The position numbers were made by a program, and so were the translations under genes. A stretch of DNA of 25,825 bases from Opitutia bacterium UBA7374 (lineage in GTDB: Bacteria; Verrucomicrobiota; Verrucomicrobiia; Opitutales; Coraliomargaritaceae), in contig DKOA01000074.1 of the NCBI GenBank assembly GCA_002469895.1, forward strand, positions 1 through 25,825, read 5' to 3'. Positions 8,096 through 15,594 of the stretch are shown one piece after another (positions within the stretch are counted from its first letter, which is position 1; every line of letters begins with the position of its first letter). A model generated the notes under the pieces. It was not told the DNA's origin and did no database searches. It saw only the letters and a program-made list of their open reading frames with translations.

Positions 8096-8215
8096 GGCTT
8101 TTTTCAAAATTACCACCAAAACAAGGCACATACCTAAATGCTCAAATCAGAGAAATTAAATGTTTTGACCCATAAATAATTAGCTGATATGGCTCATTCA
8201 GTATAAAAATCAACA

Positions 8216-8227
8216 TACATGCATGTA
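8216..8227. promoter_or_regulatory. Perfect palindrome before the small membrane-protein pair
   Basis: TACATGCATGTA is a perfect 12-bp palindrome ending 9 bp before the ATG at 8237, inside an AT-rich stretch (8097-8236) that holds no gene. TTGACC at 8165-8170 with TATGGC 17 bp later is a weak promoter candidate. A site here could act as an operator or block ribosome binding. A 12-bp palindrome can also arise by chance. Confidence 0.25.
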
Positions 8228-8236
8228 GTATCGTGA

Positions 8237-8509
8237 ATGGAAAAGACTAGTCTAGTGAACGTAATTCTGGATGCAATCACTACCCGGGGGGAATTGTTTT
8301 CCGGCTTCACATTAGGAGCAATTTTCGTGTATTTTATTACCCGCGGAGTGGCCAAAGAACGCTTGCATACAATTCGCTGTCTACAGGAACGAGAAAAACA
8401 CTTGGACAAACAAAACCGGCAGAAAGATGAACGCATCGACAGGCTGCACGACCAAATGCCCCTAACGCCGAATACAACCCCGAATACCAAAGAGAAGAAT
8501 GATGACTGA
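8237..8509 (+). CDS. Small membrane protein with coiled-coil tail, unknown
   Basis: A 90-residue protein that I do not recognise. Residues about 20-36 (LFSGFTLGAIFVYFITR) form one transmembrane helix. A charged, helical segment follows (about 40-75, ERLHTIRCLQEREKHLDKQ) that suggests a short cytoplasmic coiled coil, then a Pro/Thr-rich end (PLTPNTTPNTKE). The start codon is ATG without a Shine-Dalgarno sequence, 9 bp after a perfect palindrome. Its 3' end overlaps the next gene by 11 bp (4-8 bp if that gene uses a later ATG), so the two are probably translated together. The surrounding DNA is AT-richer than its neighbours. Confidence 0.6.
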   Translation: MEKTSLVNVILDAITTRGELFSGFTLGAIFVYFITRGVAKERLHTIRCLQEREKHLDKQNRQKDERIDRLHDQMPLTPNTTPNTKEKNDD

Positions 8510-9053
8510 AATGATTACATTGATAATGCTGGCTCTGCTGGCATCCCCTTGGCTCATCCAATATTGGTGTGCCAGGCGCAAGCACATGATACTGGAGCAA
8601 GAGTGCCGGATGTCTGAGGCGATGGCGGAGATGGAAGAACTCATGCTGGAAGCGGAAGTAAAGAAGGGGGATCTCTTTCACGACGACGTGTACCGGATCA
8701 TGCGTGCCATACAGAGTCGTCGCAGATACGGCATTGGGCTCAAGAAGCTGTCAGTTGAAGAAGCCCGCAAATCCCGCAGGAACGCGCAACGCTTGAAGTC
8801 GGAACTTGCGGGGAGCAAGCGTTTGCTCTCCGTTTCATCAAAGTTTCTTTCTGGATATATTCACGCAGCACGGATCAGCTGCCCGGTTCGATTCTATCTG
8901 GCTTTTGGCTACATCCTAATTCTGAACGGTCTACTGCAAGTTTTTTTAGCGGCTCTTCGACACATCGATCAGGCGAAAGAGGATTTCCATACGTTGAAGC
9001 AGGATGCTAAGTTCCAGCTTTTGGCAGAATCAAGATCCACTCAGTGCAGCTAG
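8499..9053 (+). CDS. Membrane protein of unknown function, second gene of the pair
   Basis: A 184-residue protein, not recognised. It has an N-terminal hydrophobic helix (about residues 5-24, MITLIMLALLASPWLIQYWC), a long charged helical region (EQECRMSEAMAEMEELMLEA), a basic middle, and a second hydrophobic segment (about 131-151, FYLAFGYILILNGLLQVFLAA). ATGs at 8499 and 8502 are both possible starts inside the end of the upstream gene, which implies translational coupling. The 3' end almost meets the convergent rluA-type gene (4 bp apart). There is no catalytic motif, and domain order does not match spanins or holins closely. Confidence 0.6.
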   Translation: MMTEMITLIMLALLASPWLIQYWCARRKHMILEQECRMSEAMAEMEELMLEAEVKKGDLFHDDVYRIMRAIQSRRRYGIGLKKLSVEEARKSRRNAQRLKSELAGSKRLLSVSSKFLSGYIHAARISCPVRFYLAFGYILILNGLLQVFLAALRHIDQAKEDFHTLKQDAKFQLLAESRSTQCS

Positions 9054-9057
9054 CTGA

Positions 9058-9828
9058 TTAAAATACAGTTGAGAGCCCCATCGCCTGTTCGCAGAACTCC
9101 TGCATGTCCGCCAACAGCGGAGCCTCCAGGATTTCCGGCCCCTCGGGGAAGGCAAACTCGTAGCGCCGGCAATGCAATGCCTGCCGAGCCAGCGGCAACA
9201 TCGTCTCATGACGGGGCGTCCATCCGCTCTCGACAAATTCCAGATAGAGCATCTCGTCCGGCCCGTACAGTTTGTCACCCGTAACAGGATAGCCCATCCA
9301 CTGCGCATGCACCCGTATCTGATGCTTTCGACCGGTCTCCGGTTCGACTTTGACCAGCGTCCGGCCTCCTCCACTGGCCAGCGGAGAAAACGCCGTCTCT
9401 GCCGCCTGACCGCCACCATGCTCCATAACCCGATTCTTTACATGCACAATACTTTGACGGTTTCGTCCAATGGGTTGATCCACTCGAATGGCTTCGGAGA
9501 GATCCCCTTCAAGAATCGCCAAATATTGCTTCCGCACCTTTCGCTCCTGGATCGCCATCTGATACTTGCGGGCGACTGCCGGGCGCTTGGCAAAAACCAC
9601 CAATCCACTGGTCTCCCGATCCAAGCGGGCAACTAAATGCAGTTTGTCGGCACCGGTATAGATCCGCACCGCTCCGACTAGACTGGAAAGCGGCCCGTTT
9701 TTCGAAGGATGACAGACCAACCAACCCGGCTTATTGATCACCAGCAGTTCCTCGTCATCGCGTACAATCCACTGCGGCAGCTCGTCCAAATCGACGAGTG
9801 GCGCATCCGCTCCGATTCCTTCGTTCAT
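9058..9828 (-). CDS. RluA-family RNA pseudouridine synthase
   Basis: Converts specific uridines in 23S rRNA or tRNA to pseudouridine. The 256-residue protein lacks an N-terminal S4 domain, as in RluA/TruC-like members. Family motifs are LLVINKPGWLVCHPS (residues 28-42), the catalytic ARLDRETSGLVVFAK with Asp70, and GRKHQIRVHAQWMGYPVTGD, the conserved motif near the C-terminus. The target uridine cannot be told from sequence. Its ATG overlaps the stop of the upstream SDR gene in an ATGA arrangement (9825-9828), which marks a two-gene operon with translational coupling. Confidence 0.93.
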   Translation of the reverse strand: MNEGIGADAPLVDLDELPQWIVRDDEELLVINKPGWLVCHPSKNGPLSSLVGAVRIYTGADKLHLVARLDRETSGLVVFAKRPAVARKYQMAIQERKVRKQYLAILEGDLSEAIRVDQPIGRNRQSIVHVKNRVMEHGGGQAAETAFSPLASGGGRTLVKVEPETGRKHQIRVHAQWMGYPVTGDKLYGPDEMLYLEFVESGWTPRHETMLPLARQALHCRRYEFAFPEGPEILEAPLLADMQEFCEQAMGLSTVF

Positions 9829-10649
9829 TTACGGTATTGCTCCAATCGAAGTCGTGCCAGGGCAGCCCCCGCCACGCGGGTTACCACCACCTTTGGAAAG
9901 AAACTGCTGAAAGCAGCGATCAGGCGATTCTTCCAACCGGTCACCACCAGCCTGCGTCCTTTGGCTAACGCCTCCAGCGTCTGCTCGGCAACTGCCTCGG
10001 CACGCATATCCAGCCAGCGATTCAAGCCGCCCTCCAAGGGAGGACGATCAAAACCGGCTGCCCGAAAGAAATTCGAACGCGTGGGTCCGGGGCAGACCGC
10101 CAGTGCCTGCACACCGGTTCCCTGCAGGTCCTCCGATAATGCCAGCGACCAGTGCAGAACAAATGCCTTTGTCGCCCCGTAGGTGCTCATCCCCGGGGTC
10201 GGCTGAAACGCCGCCGTCGAAGCGATGTTCACGACTGCTCCGCCCCGCTCCTTCAACTGGGGCAACAAGCGCAGAGTCAAATCAACCAGCGCCCGCATAT
10301 TCAAATCTAGCATGCCCATTTGTTTACCCGCATCGAGTGTGTCAATTGGGCCGTAGTCGCCAAATCCACTATTGTTAATCAATACAAGTTTTCCCGCCGG
10401 AGCCTCCGACAAAAATTGCTGTAAACCATCGGCTGCTTCCGCTAATTCAGCCGAATCGCGCAAGTCCACCGGAAAGTGGTGGAGATTTGGCTCTGTAAAA
10501 AAGTCCGGTTTTGAGCGAGAAAGGTTGCAAACCGCCACCGCCTCTTTTACATTTGTGATTGCTTTGATGAGAGCACTGCCAATTCCCGATGATCCGCCCG
10601 TAATAATGATTACGGACACTCGATCAAAATATTCTGATGGGATTGGCAT
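9825..10649 (-). CDS. Short-chain dehydrogenase/reductase
   Basis: NAD(P)-dependent oxidoreductase with a Rossmann fold. It shows the cofactor motif TGGSSGIG (residues 17-24), the NNSG variant of the NNAG motif, Asn117, Ser144 (NIAST) and the catalytic pair Tyr157-Lys161 in YGATK. The C-terminal part (about 200-274) carries WLDMRAEAVAEQTLEAL and basic or hydrophobic segments, resembling classical SDRs of the DltE/YqjQ type. At 274 residues it is slightly longer than the usual 250. The substrate is unknown. It is the promoter-proximal gene of a pair with the pseudouridine synthase (4-bp overlap) and diverges from hpf across a 79-bp gap. Confidence 0.9.
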   Translation of the reverse strand: MPIPSEYFDRVSVIIITGGSSGIGSALIKAITNVKEAVAVCNLSRSKPDFFTEPNLHHFPVDLRDSAELAEAADGLQQFLSEAPAGKLVLINNSGFGDYGPIDTLDAGKQMGMLDLNMRALVDLTLRLLPQLKERGGAVVNIASTAAFQPTPGMSTYGATKAFVLHWSLALSEDLQGTGVQALAVCPGPTRSNFFRAAGFDRPPLEGGLNRWLDMRAEAVAEQTLEALAKGRRLVVTGWKNRLIAAFSSFFPKVVVTRVAGAALARLRLEQYRK

Positions 10650-10715
10650 TTTTTGTGCACGACCAGCTCAAAGTAACGGCGCTATTCGGGCCGTTCATAC
10701 CTGAACCAAATAACC

Positions 10716-10721
10716 AAAGGA
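10716..10721 (+). promoter_or_regulatory. Ribosome binding site of hpf
   Basis: AAAGGA ends 7 bases before the ATG at 10729. It is one of the few clear Shine-Dalgarno sequences in this window and fixes the hpf start. Confidence 0.7.
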
Positions 10722-10728
10722 ACAACAC

Positions 10729-11094
10729 ATGAAGCAACACGATGTCATCATCTCCGGTTTGAACATGGATCTGACCGACGCAATCAAAAACATAGTGCAG
10801 GCCAAGGTAGAAAAACTCTATGAACACCAGGAGAACATCGTCCGAATGCGAGTTGAACTAGAATACGATAGTCACAACAAATCACACCAAAAGGAATTCA
10901 TTGCCAAAGGGCATCTTGAAGTCCGGGGAAATGATCATATCTGCAGCGCTGCTACTGAAGACCTCTACAAGTCGATCGACCAAATGGTACAAAAGCTCGA
11001 CCGTATGTTGCGGCGCCGCTCCCGCCTCCAGCGTGTAAAACGCAAGGACACCCATACTGTGGAGATTCCTGCAATCATTCCTAAAACGGTTTAA
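10729..11094 (+). CDS. hpf: Ribosome hibernation promoting factor, short form
   Basis: Binds the 30S decoding region to inactivate ribosomes in stationary phase or under starvation. The 121 residues form one beta-alpha-beta-beta-beta-alpha HPF/RaiA domain: IISGLNMDLTDAIKNIVQ at the start, VRMRVELEYD, a central GHLEVRGNDH strand pair, and a second helix DLYKSIDQMVQKLDRML followed by the basic RRRSRLQRVKRK tail. It lacks the C-terminal dimerisation domain of long HPF, so it is the short form, with a somewhat extended tail. It is a single-gene unit with a good Shine-Dalgarno sequence and a terminator 34 bp after the stop. Confidence 0.92.
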   Translation: MKQHDVIISGLNMDLTDAIKNIVQAKVEKLYEHQENIVRMRVELEYDSHNKSHQKEFIAKGHLEVRGNDHICSAATEDLYKSIDQMVQKLDRMLRRRSRLQRVKRKDTHTVEIPAIIPKTV

Positions 11095-11128
11095 CACGGT
11101 AATGTAGCCCCTTTTCATCCAATAAGCG

Positions 11129-11164
11129 GCCCGGCACTGATCGACAGCGCCGGGCTTGCTTTTT
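11129..11164 (+). terminator. Intrinsic terminator of hpf
   Basis: A 7-bp GC stem (GCCCGGC against GCCGGGC) with a 13-base loop is followed by TTGCTTTTT. It lies between hpf and the next gene in the same direction. Confidence 0.8.
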
Positions 11165-11190
11165 CCAAACGGCATCCCTTTACTTCAACT

Positions 11191-11550
11191 ATGTCAGCTA
11201 CTGTTTATCACATCCTTCACATCGTCGGTATTCTTCTTGTCTTTATGGGCTACGGGGCACTCATCGCCCGCGCCCTGAGCGGTAGTGATCACGCTGGCGT
11301 AAAAAAGCTCGGCTCCATCACCAGCGGCATTGGCCTGCTCCTCCTCTTTATTGCCGGATGCGCCCTCATCAGTAAGATGGACTATAGCTTCGCCAGCGGA
11401 TGGATCATCGCAAAGCTCATCATCTGGATCGCTCTGGGCGGGCTCATCGCCCTGATCAACCGCAAGCCGCAACTCGCCGGCAAGCTCTGGTGGATCCTCG
11501 CCGCGCTCGGAGCATTGGCCGTCTATCTGGTTTACGTCCGTCCTTTCTAA
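11191..11550 (+). CDS. Small four-helix integral membrane protein
   Basis: A 119-residue protein made mostly of hydrophobic helices: about residues 5-27 (YHILHIVGILLVFMGYGALI), 39-61 (GSITSGIGLLLLFIAGCALI), 70-89 (WIIAKLIIWIALGGLIALI) and 98-116 (LWWILAALGALAVYLVYV). Short polar loops contain SGSDHAGVKK and NRKPQLAGK. Size and layout resemble small SirB/CopD-like four-helix proteins, but no diagnostic residues were found, so no function is given. It starts at an ATG 27 bp after the hpf terminator and is followed by tRNA-Arg. Confidence 0.75.
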   Translation: MSATVYHILHIVGILLVFMGYGALIARALSGSDHAGVKKLGSITSGIGLLLLFIAGCALISKMDYSFASGWIIAKLIIWIALGGLIALINRKPQLAGKLWWILAALGALAVYLVYVRPF

Positions 11551-11631
11551 GCCACTTTATAAAAGAAAGTTTTTTAAACTTCTGCTTGCTCCTAAGACGG
11601 AAATTCACTTCTCTGAGCGGCTTTTCCAAAT

Positions 11632-11708
<77 letters not shown>

Positions 11709-11717
11709 CATCATTTT

Positions 11718-11745
11718 AGCCCTTTCTTCGGAAGGGCTTTTTTTT
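11718..11745 (+). terminator. Intrinsic terminator after tRNA-Arg
   Basis: AGCCCTT pairs with AAGGGCT around a loop that includes TTCG, followed by eight T residues. It ends the tRNA-Arg transcript. Confidence 0.9.
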
Positions 11746-11792
11746 CGCCCGACTCTTTGGAAATGGGCAAGCCTGTAAGATGGTCAGCCTGC

Positions 11793-12563
11793 TCAGGGCA
11801 CTTTACCCTGGATGAGCGGCACTTTTAATTCGGCTTCCAGTTCCCGGATGCGCTCGAGTACGATCGGTTTCTGGGCATACGGATTATCATCGGGCAAGTC
11901 GCGATAGAGCTCTTTCAGGAAGGCATACGCTTTGGCCGGTTGCTTGGTACGACGAAGGAGCTCGGCGTAGATGCGAGCCGCATAGAAAGGTGCCCCCGGG
12001 AGCCGGGACGCTTTGAGAAACCACGGAGCGGCGTCTTCCGGTGAATCGAGGCGGTTCAAGTATATTTGCCCGATCTCTAGGGGAATTTTGGGGTTATTCG
12101 GCTGATAGTGTTCCGCTTGCTCAAGCAGATCAAAAGCCAACTGCGCCTGCTCGGCATCAATAGCATCCCAGCGGGATGTTGGCACAGCTTCGTAACCACC
12201 CTCCTCGCGGATTCGCCAGTTCGGCATATCATAGGCCAAAATACGTGCAGAATGAATCCAGAAAAACTCGGGTCTGGGGTCGAGCGTGGTCACCATATGC
12301 ATCAGCGCTGCCACTTTTGCGGTGTCGCGCTGTTCCCAATGTGTGTTCAGACGTAACCACAGAAAATCCGCTATAATGGTGCGGAATCCACCGAGAACAC
12401 CGAGGACAACTCCCTGTCCGAGCGAGGCCTCCACTCCCTCGATTTGCATGGCGGCTTCACCCGAACGAACAGTCTGCCAGGCGGGGGTTTCCAGAGGCGC
12501 TAGCAGCCAACCTGCGAGAAAAAGTACCGCAGCACTGAAGAAGTGAATGAAGAAACCACGCAT
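11793..12563 (-). CDS. Membrane-anchored TPR-like protein of the ABC operon
   Basis: A 256-residue protein with an N-terminal transmembrane or signal segment (about residues 5-22, FIHFFSAAVLFLAGWLLA). A helical repeat region follows: FLWLRLNTHWEQRDTAKVAA, ALMHMVTTLDPRPEFFWIHS, QLAFDLLEQAEHYQPNNPKI and APWFLKASRLPGAPFYAARI. The repeats look like divergent TPRs. It is the last gene of a minus-strand operon, 23 bp behind the ABC permease, and is probably an accessory part of that system on the periplasmic side. No enzymatic motif is seen. Confidence 0.8.
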   Translation of the reverse strand: MRGFFIHFFSAAVLFLAGWLLAPLETPAWQTVRSGEAAMQIEGVEASLGQGVVLGVLGGFRTIIADFLWLRLNTHWEQRDTAKVAALMHMVTTLDPRPEFFWIHSARILAYDMPNWRIREEGGYEAVPTSRWDAIDAEQAQLAFDLLEQAEHYQPNNPKIPLEIGQIYLNRLDSPEDAAPWFLKASRLPGAPFYAARIYAELLRRTKQPAKAYAFLKELYRDLPDDNPYAQKPIVLERIRELEAELKVPLIQGKVP

Positions 12564-12586
12564 GACAGAATATCCGCAAATACTGC

Positions 12587-13417
12587 CTAAAATTGCCGGC
12601 GCCGAAAATGGAGAAGGGCCAGAGCGAGAAAAAGAACCATGTAGATAACACCGTATGCAGTGATCCGCAAAACTACCTCAATCGGCAGGCCGTCATTGGC
12701 TAACAAAACCATCCGCTCGCCCACGTTGAAGAGTTGAAAATTGGGGAAGACCCAGGCGATGAGAGTCAGCAGCCAGCGAGAGAGTCCCTCGGCGGTTGCG
12801 GTGTAGGCATCACGGGCAATATACTGAAGCTGACAGACCAACAGGACAAAGAAGGCCACAACAATGGTGTAGAGGTTTGTATTGGAAAAACTGGCAATAA
12901 AAAGCGTGATCGAAGAAACGACGCCAAATTTCACCCACTGGAGAAAACCGTAGAGGAAAATATCACTATAGCGCACCAAAGCCCTCACGCCCACCTCAGA
13001 GACTGAGAGACGCCCAAGCAAGTCACTTTCCCGCCACCAGAGTATACCTGCCAGAATAAAACAGATGACGAAGACGAAGACGAGGACAACCAGTTGCCCA
13101 CCCAGCCATTTGCCGACAAGAAACTCAATCCGGTGGAGCGGTTTGGCTAACAAAGTTTGTACAGTGCGGTTCTCCAGCTCGTTAAAAAATAACTGGGCGG
13201 TCATAAATACGGACAATACCGCGCCGAAGACAAAGAGAGCCCCGAACCCAAAATCCGCAATAAATTTTAGCTCTCCGGCACCGAAATCAAACTGCTGGAA
13301 AAAACGGGCCGAAGCAACCAGCGCAATCGCGAGCAAAAGCAATGCATTAAAGAACTTTTGCCGCACGGCCTCGAGAAAGGTGTTGGCAGCAATGGCCGCT
13401 GTGCGCTCCCAAATCAT
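12587..13417 (-). CDS. ABC-2 family transporter permease
   Basis: A 276-residue integral membrane protein with about six hydrophobic helices, among them FFNALLLLAIALVASARF, ADFGFGALFVFGAVLSVFMT, LVVLVFVFVICFILAGILWW, NLYTIVVAFFVLLVCQL and VIYMVLFLALALLHF. The motif ELENRTVQTLLAKPLHRIEF after the second helix is typical of NosY/ABC-2 permeases. The start overlaps the stop of the ATPase gene by 4 bp (13414-13417), so the two are translationally coupled. The transported substrate is not predictable; relatives export lipids or drugs or support envelope and copper-protein assembly. Confidence 0.9.
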   Translation of the reverse strand: MIWERTAAIAANTFLEAVRQKFFNALLLLAIALVASARFFQQFDFGAGELKFIADFGFGALFVFGAVLSVFMTAQLFFNELENRTVQTLLAKPLHRIEFLVGKWLGGQLVVLVFVFVICFILAGILWWRESDLLGRLSVSEVGVRALVRYSDIFLYGFLQWVKFGVVSSITLFIASFSNTNLYTIVVAFFVLLVCQLQYIARDAYTATAEGLSRWLLTLIAWVFPNFQLFNVGERMVLLANDGLPIEVVLRITAYGVIYMVLFLALALLHFRRRQF

Positions 13418-14283
13418 GTCTGACTGCCTTCTTTTTCAGCAGGTGCCTGAACCGCCTCCATAAAGATCGACTCCAGGCTGCGCTTTGAACCACTGGTTTC
13501 ACGGCAATGACCACCATGCTCGTGCACTACTGCCTGCAATGCCTGCCGGCCGGATGGTTTGAGCCCTTCCACGACAATTTCTTCAACCGTTTCATCCAAC
13601 AACAAGCTGTCTACATTGCCCTCAATCACCTTACGGCCCTTATGCAAAATAACGACCCGGTCACACAGGCTTTCTAGCTGAGTCAGCAGGTGCGAAGAGA
13701 CCAACACCGTTTTGCCCTGCTCTTTTAATTCTAAAATAATTTCTCCGATAGCAGCCGCTCCGAGAGGATCGACTCCGGCAGTCGGCTCATCCAAAACAAT
13801 AAATTTGGGGTCATGGACTAATGCCTGTGCCAATCCTATGCGCTGTAGCATCCCCTTCGAATACGTTCCGACCCGGCGATCAGCTGCATCAGCTATACCC
13901 ACACGGTCAAGAACCTCTTCGATTGCGCGCTTCCGGGCAGCTCCACGCATGCCGCAAATAGTCGCGTAAAAGGCCACCAGTTCACGACCGGTCAAGTAAC
14001 GATAGAAATAAGGTGCCTCCGGAAGATACCCGACCTCTAGACGAGCAGATGCCGACTGGCTGGATTTACCCAAAATACGACATTCTCCCTGCGAAGCTGA
14101 GAGCAAACCGAGCAATATCTTTATCGTGGTGCTCTTGCCCGAACCATTTGGTCCAAGAAGACCAAAAATCTCATTTTCCCCAACCGTAAGATCCAGACCA
14201 TCCACTGCGCGCAATTTACGACCGCGTAGACCAACAGAAAAATCTTTGGTCAAATTATTAATTTCTAGAGCTGCCGGCTTCAT
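13414..14283 (-). CDS. ABC-2 family transporter ATP-binding protein
   Basis: Drives the adjacent permease. From the ATG at 14283 it has 289 residues. Walker A is GPNGSGKST (44-52), the Q-loop region reads GYLPEAPY (Glu in place of Gln, as is common in this subfamily), the signature is YSKGM (141-145, also common in ABC-2 exporters), Walker B is FIVLDEPTAGVDP (from 161), and the H-switch is SSHLL. About 80 residues after the core may bind the permease. A TTG start eight codons upstream (14307) is possible but less likely. It heads an operon of ATPase, permease and TPR protein. Confidence 0.94.
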   Translation of the reverse strand: MKPAALEINNLTKDFSVGLRGRKLRAVDGLDLTVGENEIFGLLGPNGSGKSTTIKILLGLLSASQGECRILGKSSQSASARLEVGYLPEAPYFYRYLTGRELVAFYATICGMRGAARKRAIEEVLDRVGIADAADRRVGTYSKGMLQRIGLAQALVHDPKFIVLDEPTAGVDPLGAAAIGEIILELKEQGKTVLVSSHLLTQLESLCDRVVILHKGRKVIEGNVDSLLLDETVEEIVVEGLKPSGRQALQAVVHEHGGHCRETSGSKRSLESIFMEAVQAPAEKEGSQT

Positions 14284-14384
14284 TTTTAAAACCCATCTAT
14301 ATAACAAAGTACATCTCTCTGTGAACCAAAAATCAGCCTAGCAGGAACGATCTTTCTAGTAGAAACACTACGGCTGGGGCTCCA

Positions 14385-14672
14385 TCAGGTAAGAATAGAA
14401 AAGCCCTGACAACTGCGCGCCCCATTGCCTGTTTTTACTTCAACATCGCGTATATAGTCTTCCATTTCTTCGGCCAGCGTGTCGTAGAATGCGCGTATTT
14501 CCGCCTCTTCCCCTTCAGCCCGTAGGTAGACCCGTCCGTCCGCCAGGTTTTGCACCGTGCCCGATACCTCAAACCCTTTTGCGGTCGAGGCGGACTGATA
14601 ACGGAAACCCACCCCCTGCACATGTCCGGTAAACCAGCAATCCAAGTAAAAAACGGTGTCAGTCATCTGCAA
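14385..14672 (-). CDS. acyP: Acylphosphatase
   Basis: Small enzyme that hydrolyses acyl phosphates such as carbamoyl or acetyl phosphate. The 95 residues show the phosphate loop GHVQGVGFRYQ with the catalytic Arg24, and GTVQNLADGRV with Asn42, the second catalytic residue of the family. The rest matches the ferredoxin-like fold in length. An in-frame ATG two codons in (14666) is an alternative start. It lies about 100 bp ahead of the ABC operon on the same strand and diverges from the gene at 14833. Confidence 0.92.
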   Translation of the reverse strand: MQMTDTVFYLDCWFTGHVQGVGFRYQSASTAKGFEVSGTVQNLADGRVYLRAEGEEAEIRAFYDTLAEEMEDYIRDVEVKTGNGARSCQGFSILT

Positions 14673-14832
14673 AATATTTGATTTGGATCAATAATCAGCA
14701 AGCTTCAATCGCTGTTTTTCAAGGACTTGCACAAGCAAAAGAAAGAAAATAACCGATGCCAACAAAAGAGGGTTGATTTCTCATCCGAATCAACTGATAA
14801 AAACAATCGCTGAGGGCTATCGAACCATTCCC

Positions 14833-15534
14833 ATGAGCGATCCAAATTACGAACATTTTGAAGGAGGCGGTTGGGACGACCAATCAAGAGAGCCCGTCTG
14901 GGGTGAGCACCAGTGGCGGAACTACCTAAAAAGTTCGGATCGTGATTCGGCTAAGTTTTTATCGATCTACAACAGCCTGAAACATAAGCCCAACCACTTG
15001 GATGAAGTCGCATCTTTGATGGGGTGGGATGCACAAGACCTCTCCATGACCGATGAATTCAGTGCGATTGAGGTCGATGTAGAACCGTCGAATCAAGCCA
15101 ATGATCTGGAAAGTGCTCCGTACACTCTGCACAAGCACCCGGTTTACGTCGTTACCCGCTCTCTTTATCGCTATCTCCACCAGAGCTGGGAGCATTTCAT
15201 GACCCACAGCGAAAGCACCGTGCCTCCTCTCTTGTGCTGGCGCTATGCGAACAGCCTTCATCAAGCAGAGATGAATGTACTTCTTTCCATTCAGTCTCTG
15301 GATTTAGGGGATTACGGGCTCGCTATCTGCCATCTGAAAAACAGCCTGACCTCACTGAACTTTACGCTTACCCTGCTCGATCAACTCTCCCACAACAACC
15401 AGCAATTTCTGCATGCCTTCCAAGAGGAAATTCGAATTCGTTTGTTCGACCTGCGCGAATTATGGTTACGCGTCATGCAGGATTGCCGGATCGAAGCACA
15501 GCGTAAACCAAACAGCGAAGACGAGCAGGACTGA
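14833..15534 (+). CDS. Hypothetical helical protein
   Basis: A 233-residue protein that I do not recognise. The N-terminus is polar and aromatic (NYEHFEGGGWDDQ, EPVWGEHQWRNYL). The middle contains HLDEVASLMGWDAQDLS, and the C-terminal half looks all-helical, with conserved-looking segments SLYRYLHQSWEHFM, SLHQAEMNVLLSIQSLDLGD and EIRIRLFDLRELWLRVM. There is no signal peptide, transmembrane helix or catalytic motif. The frame can start at a TTG at 14773, but the ATG at 14833 gives a cleaner N-terminus. A small hairpin (GTTGATT/AATCAAC, about 14773-14795) lies in the leader. The gene ends 60 bp before the PhoD-like gene and may be co-transcribed with it. Confidence 0.75.
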   Translation: MSDPNYEHFEGGGWDDQSREPVWGEHQWRNYLKSSDRDSAKFLSIYNSLKHKPNHLDEVASLMGWDAQDLSMTDEFSAIEVDVEPSNQANDLESAPYTLHKHPVYVVTRSLYRYLHQSWEHFMTHSESTVPPLLCWRYANSLHQAEMNVLLSIQSLDLGDYGLAICHLKNSLTSLNFTLTLLDQLSHNNQQFLHAFQEEIRIRLFDLRELWLRVMQDCRIEAQRKPNSEDEQD

Positions 15535-15594
15535 TTGCATCAGCCGAACTTGTTCATTTGCAGACCTGTTTGCCGGTTTAGATTGGCGTTAATT

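Noticed and set aside
8237..9053. Spanin or holin pair of a phage remnant
   Set aside because: The second protein is not a lipoprotein, has two membrane segments, and no phage gene is nearby.
14773..14832. TTG start for the hypothetical protein at 14833
   Set aside because: The ATG at 14833 is a better start and the extra 20 residues look non-coding, containing a hairpin.
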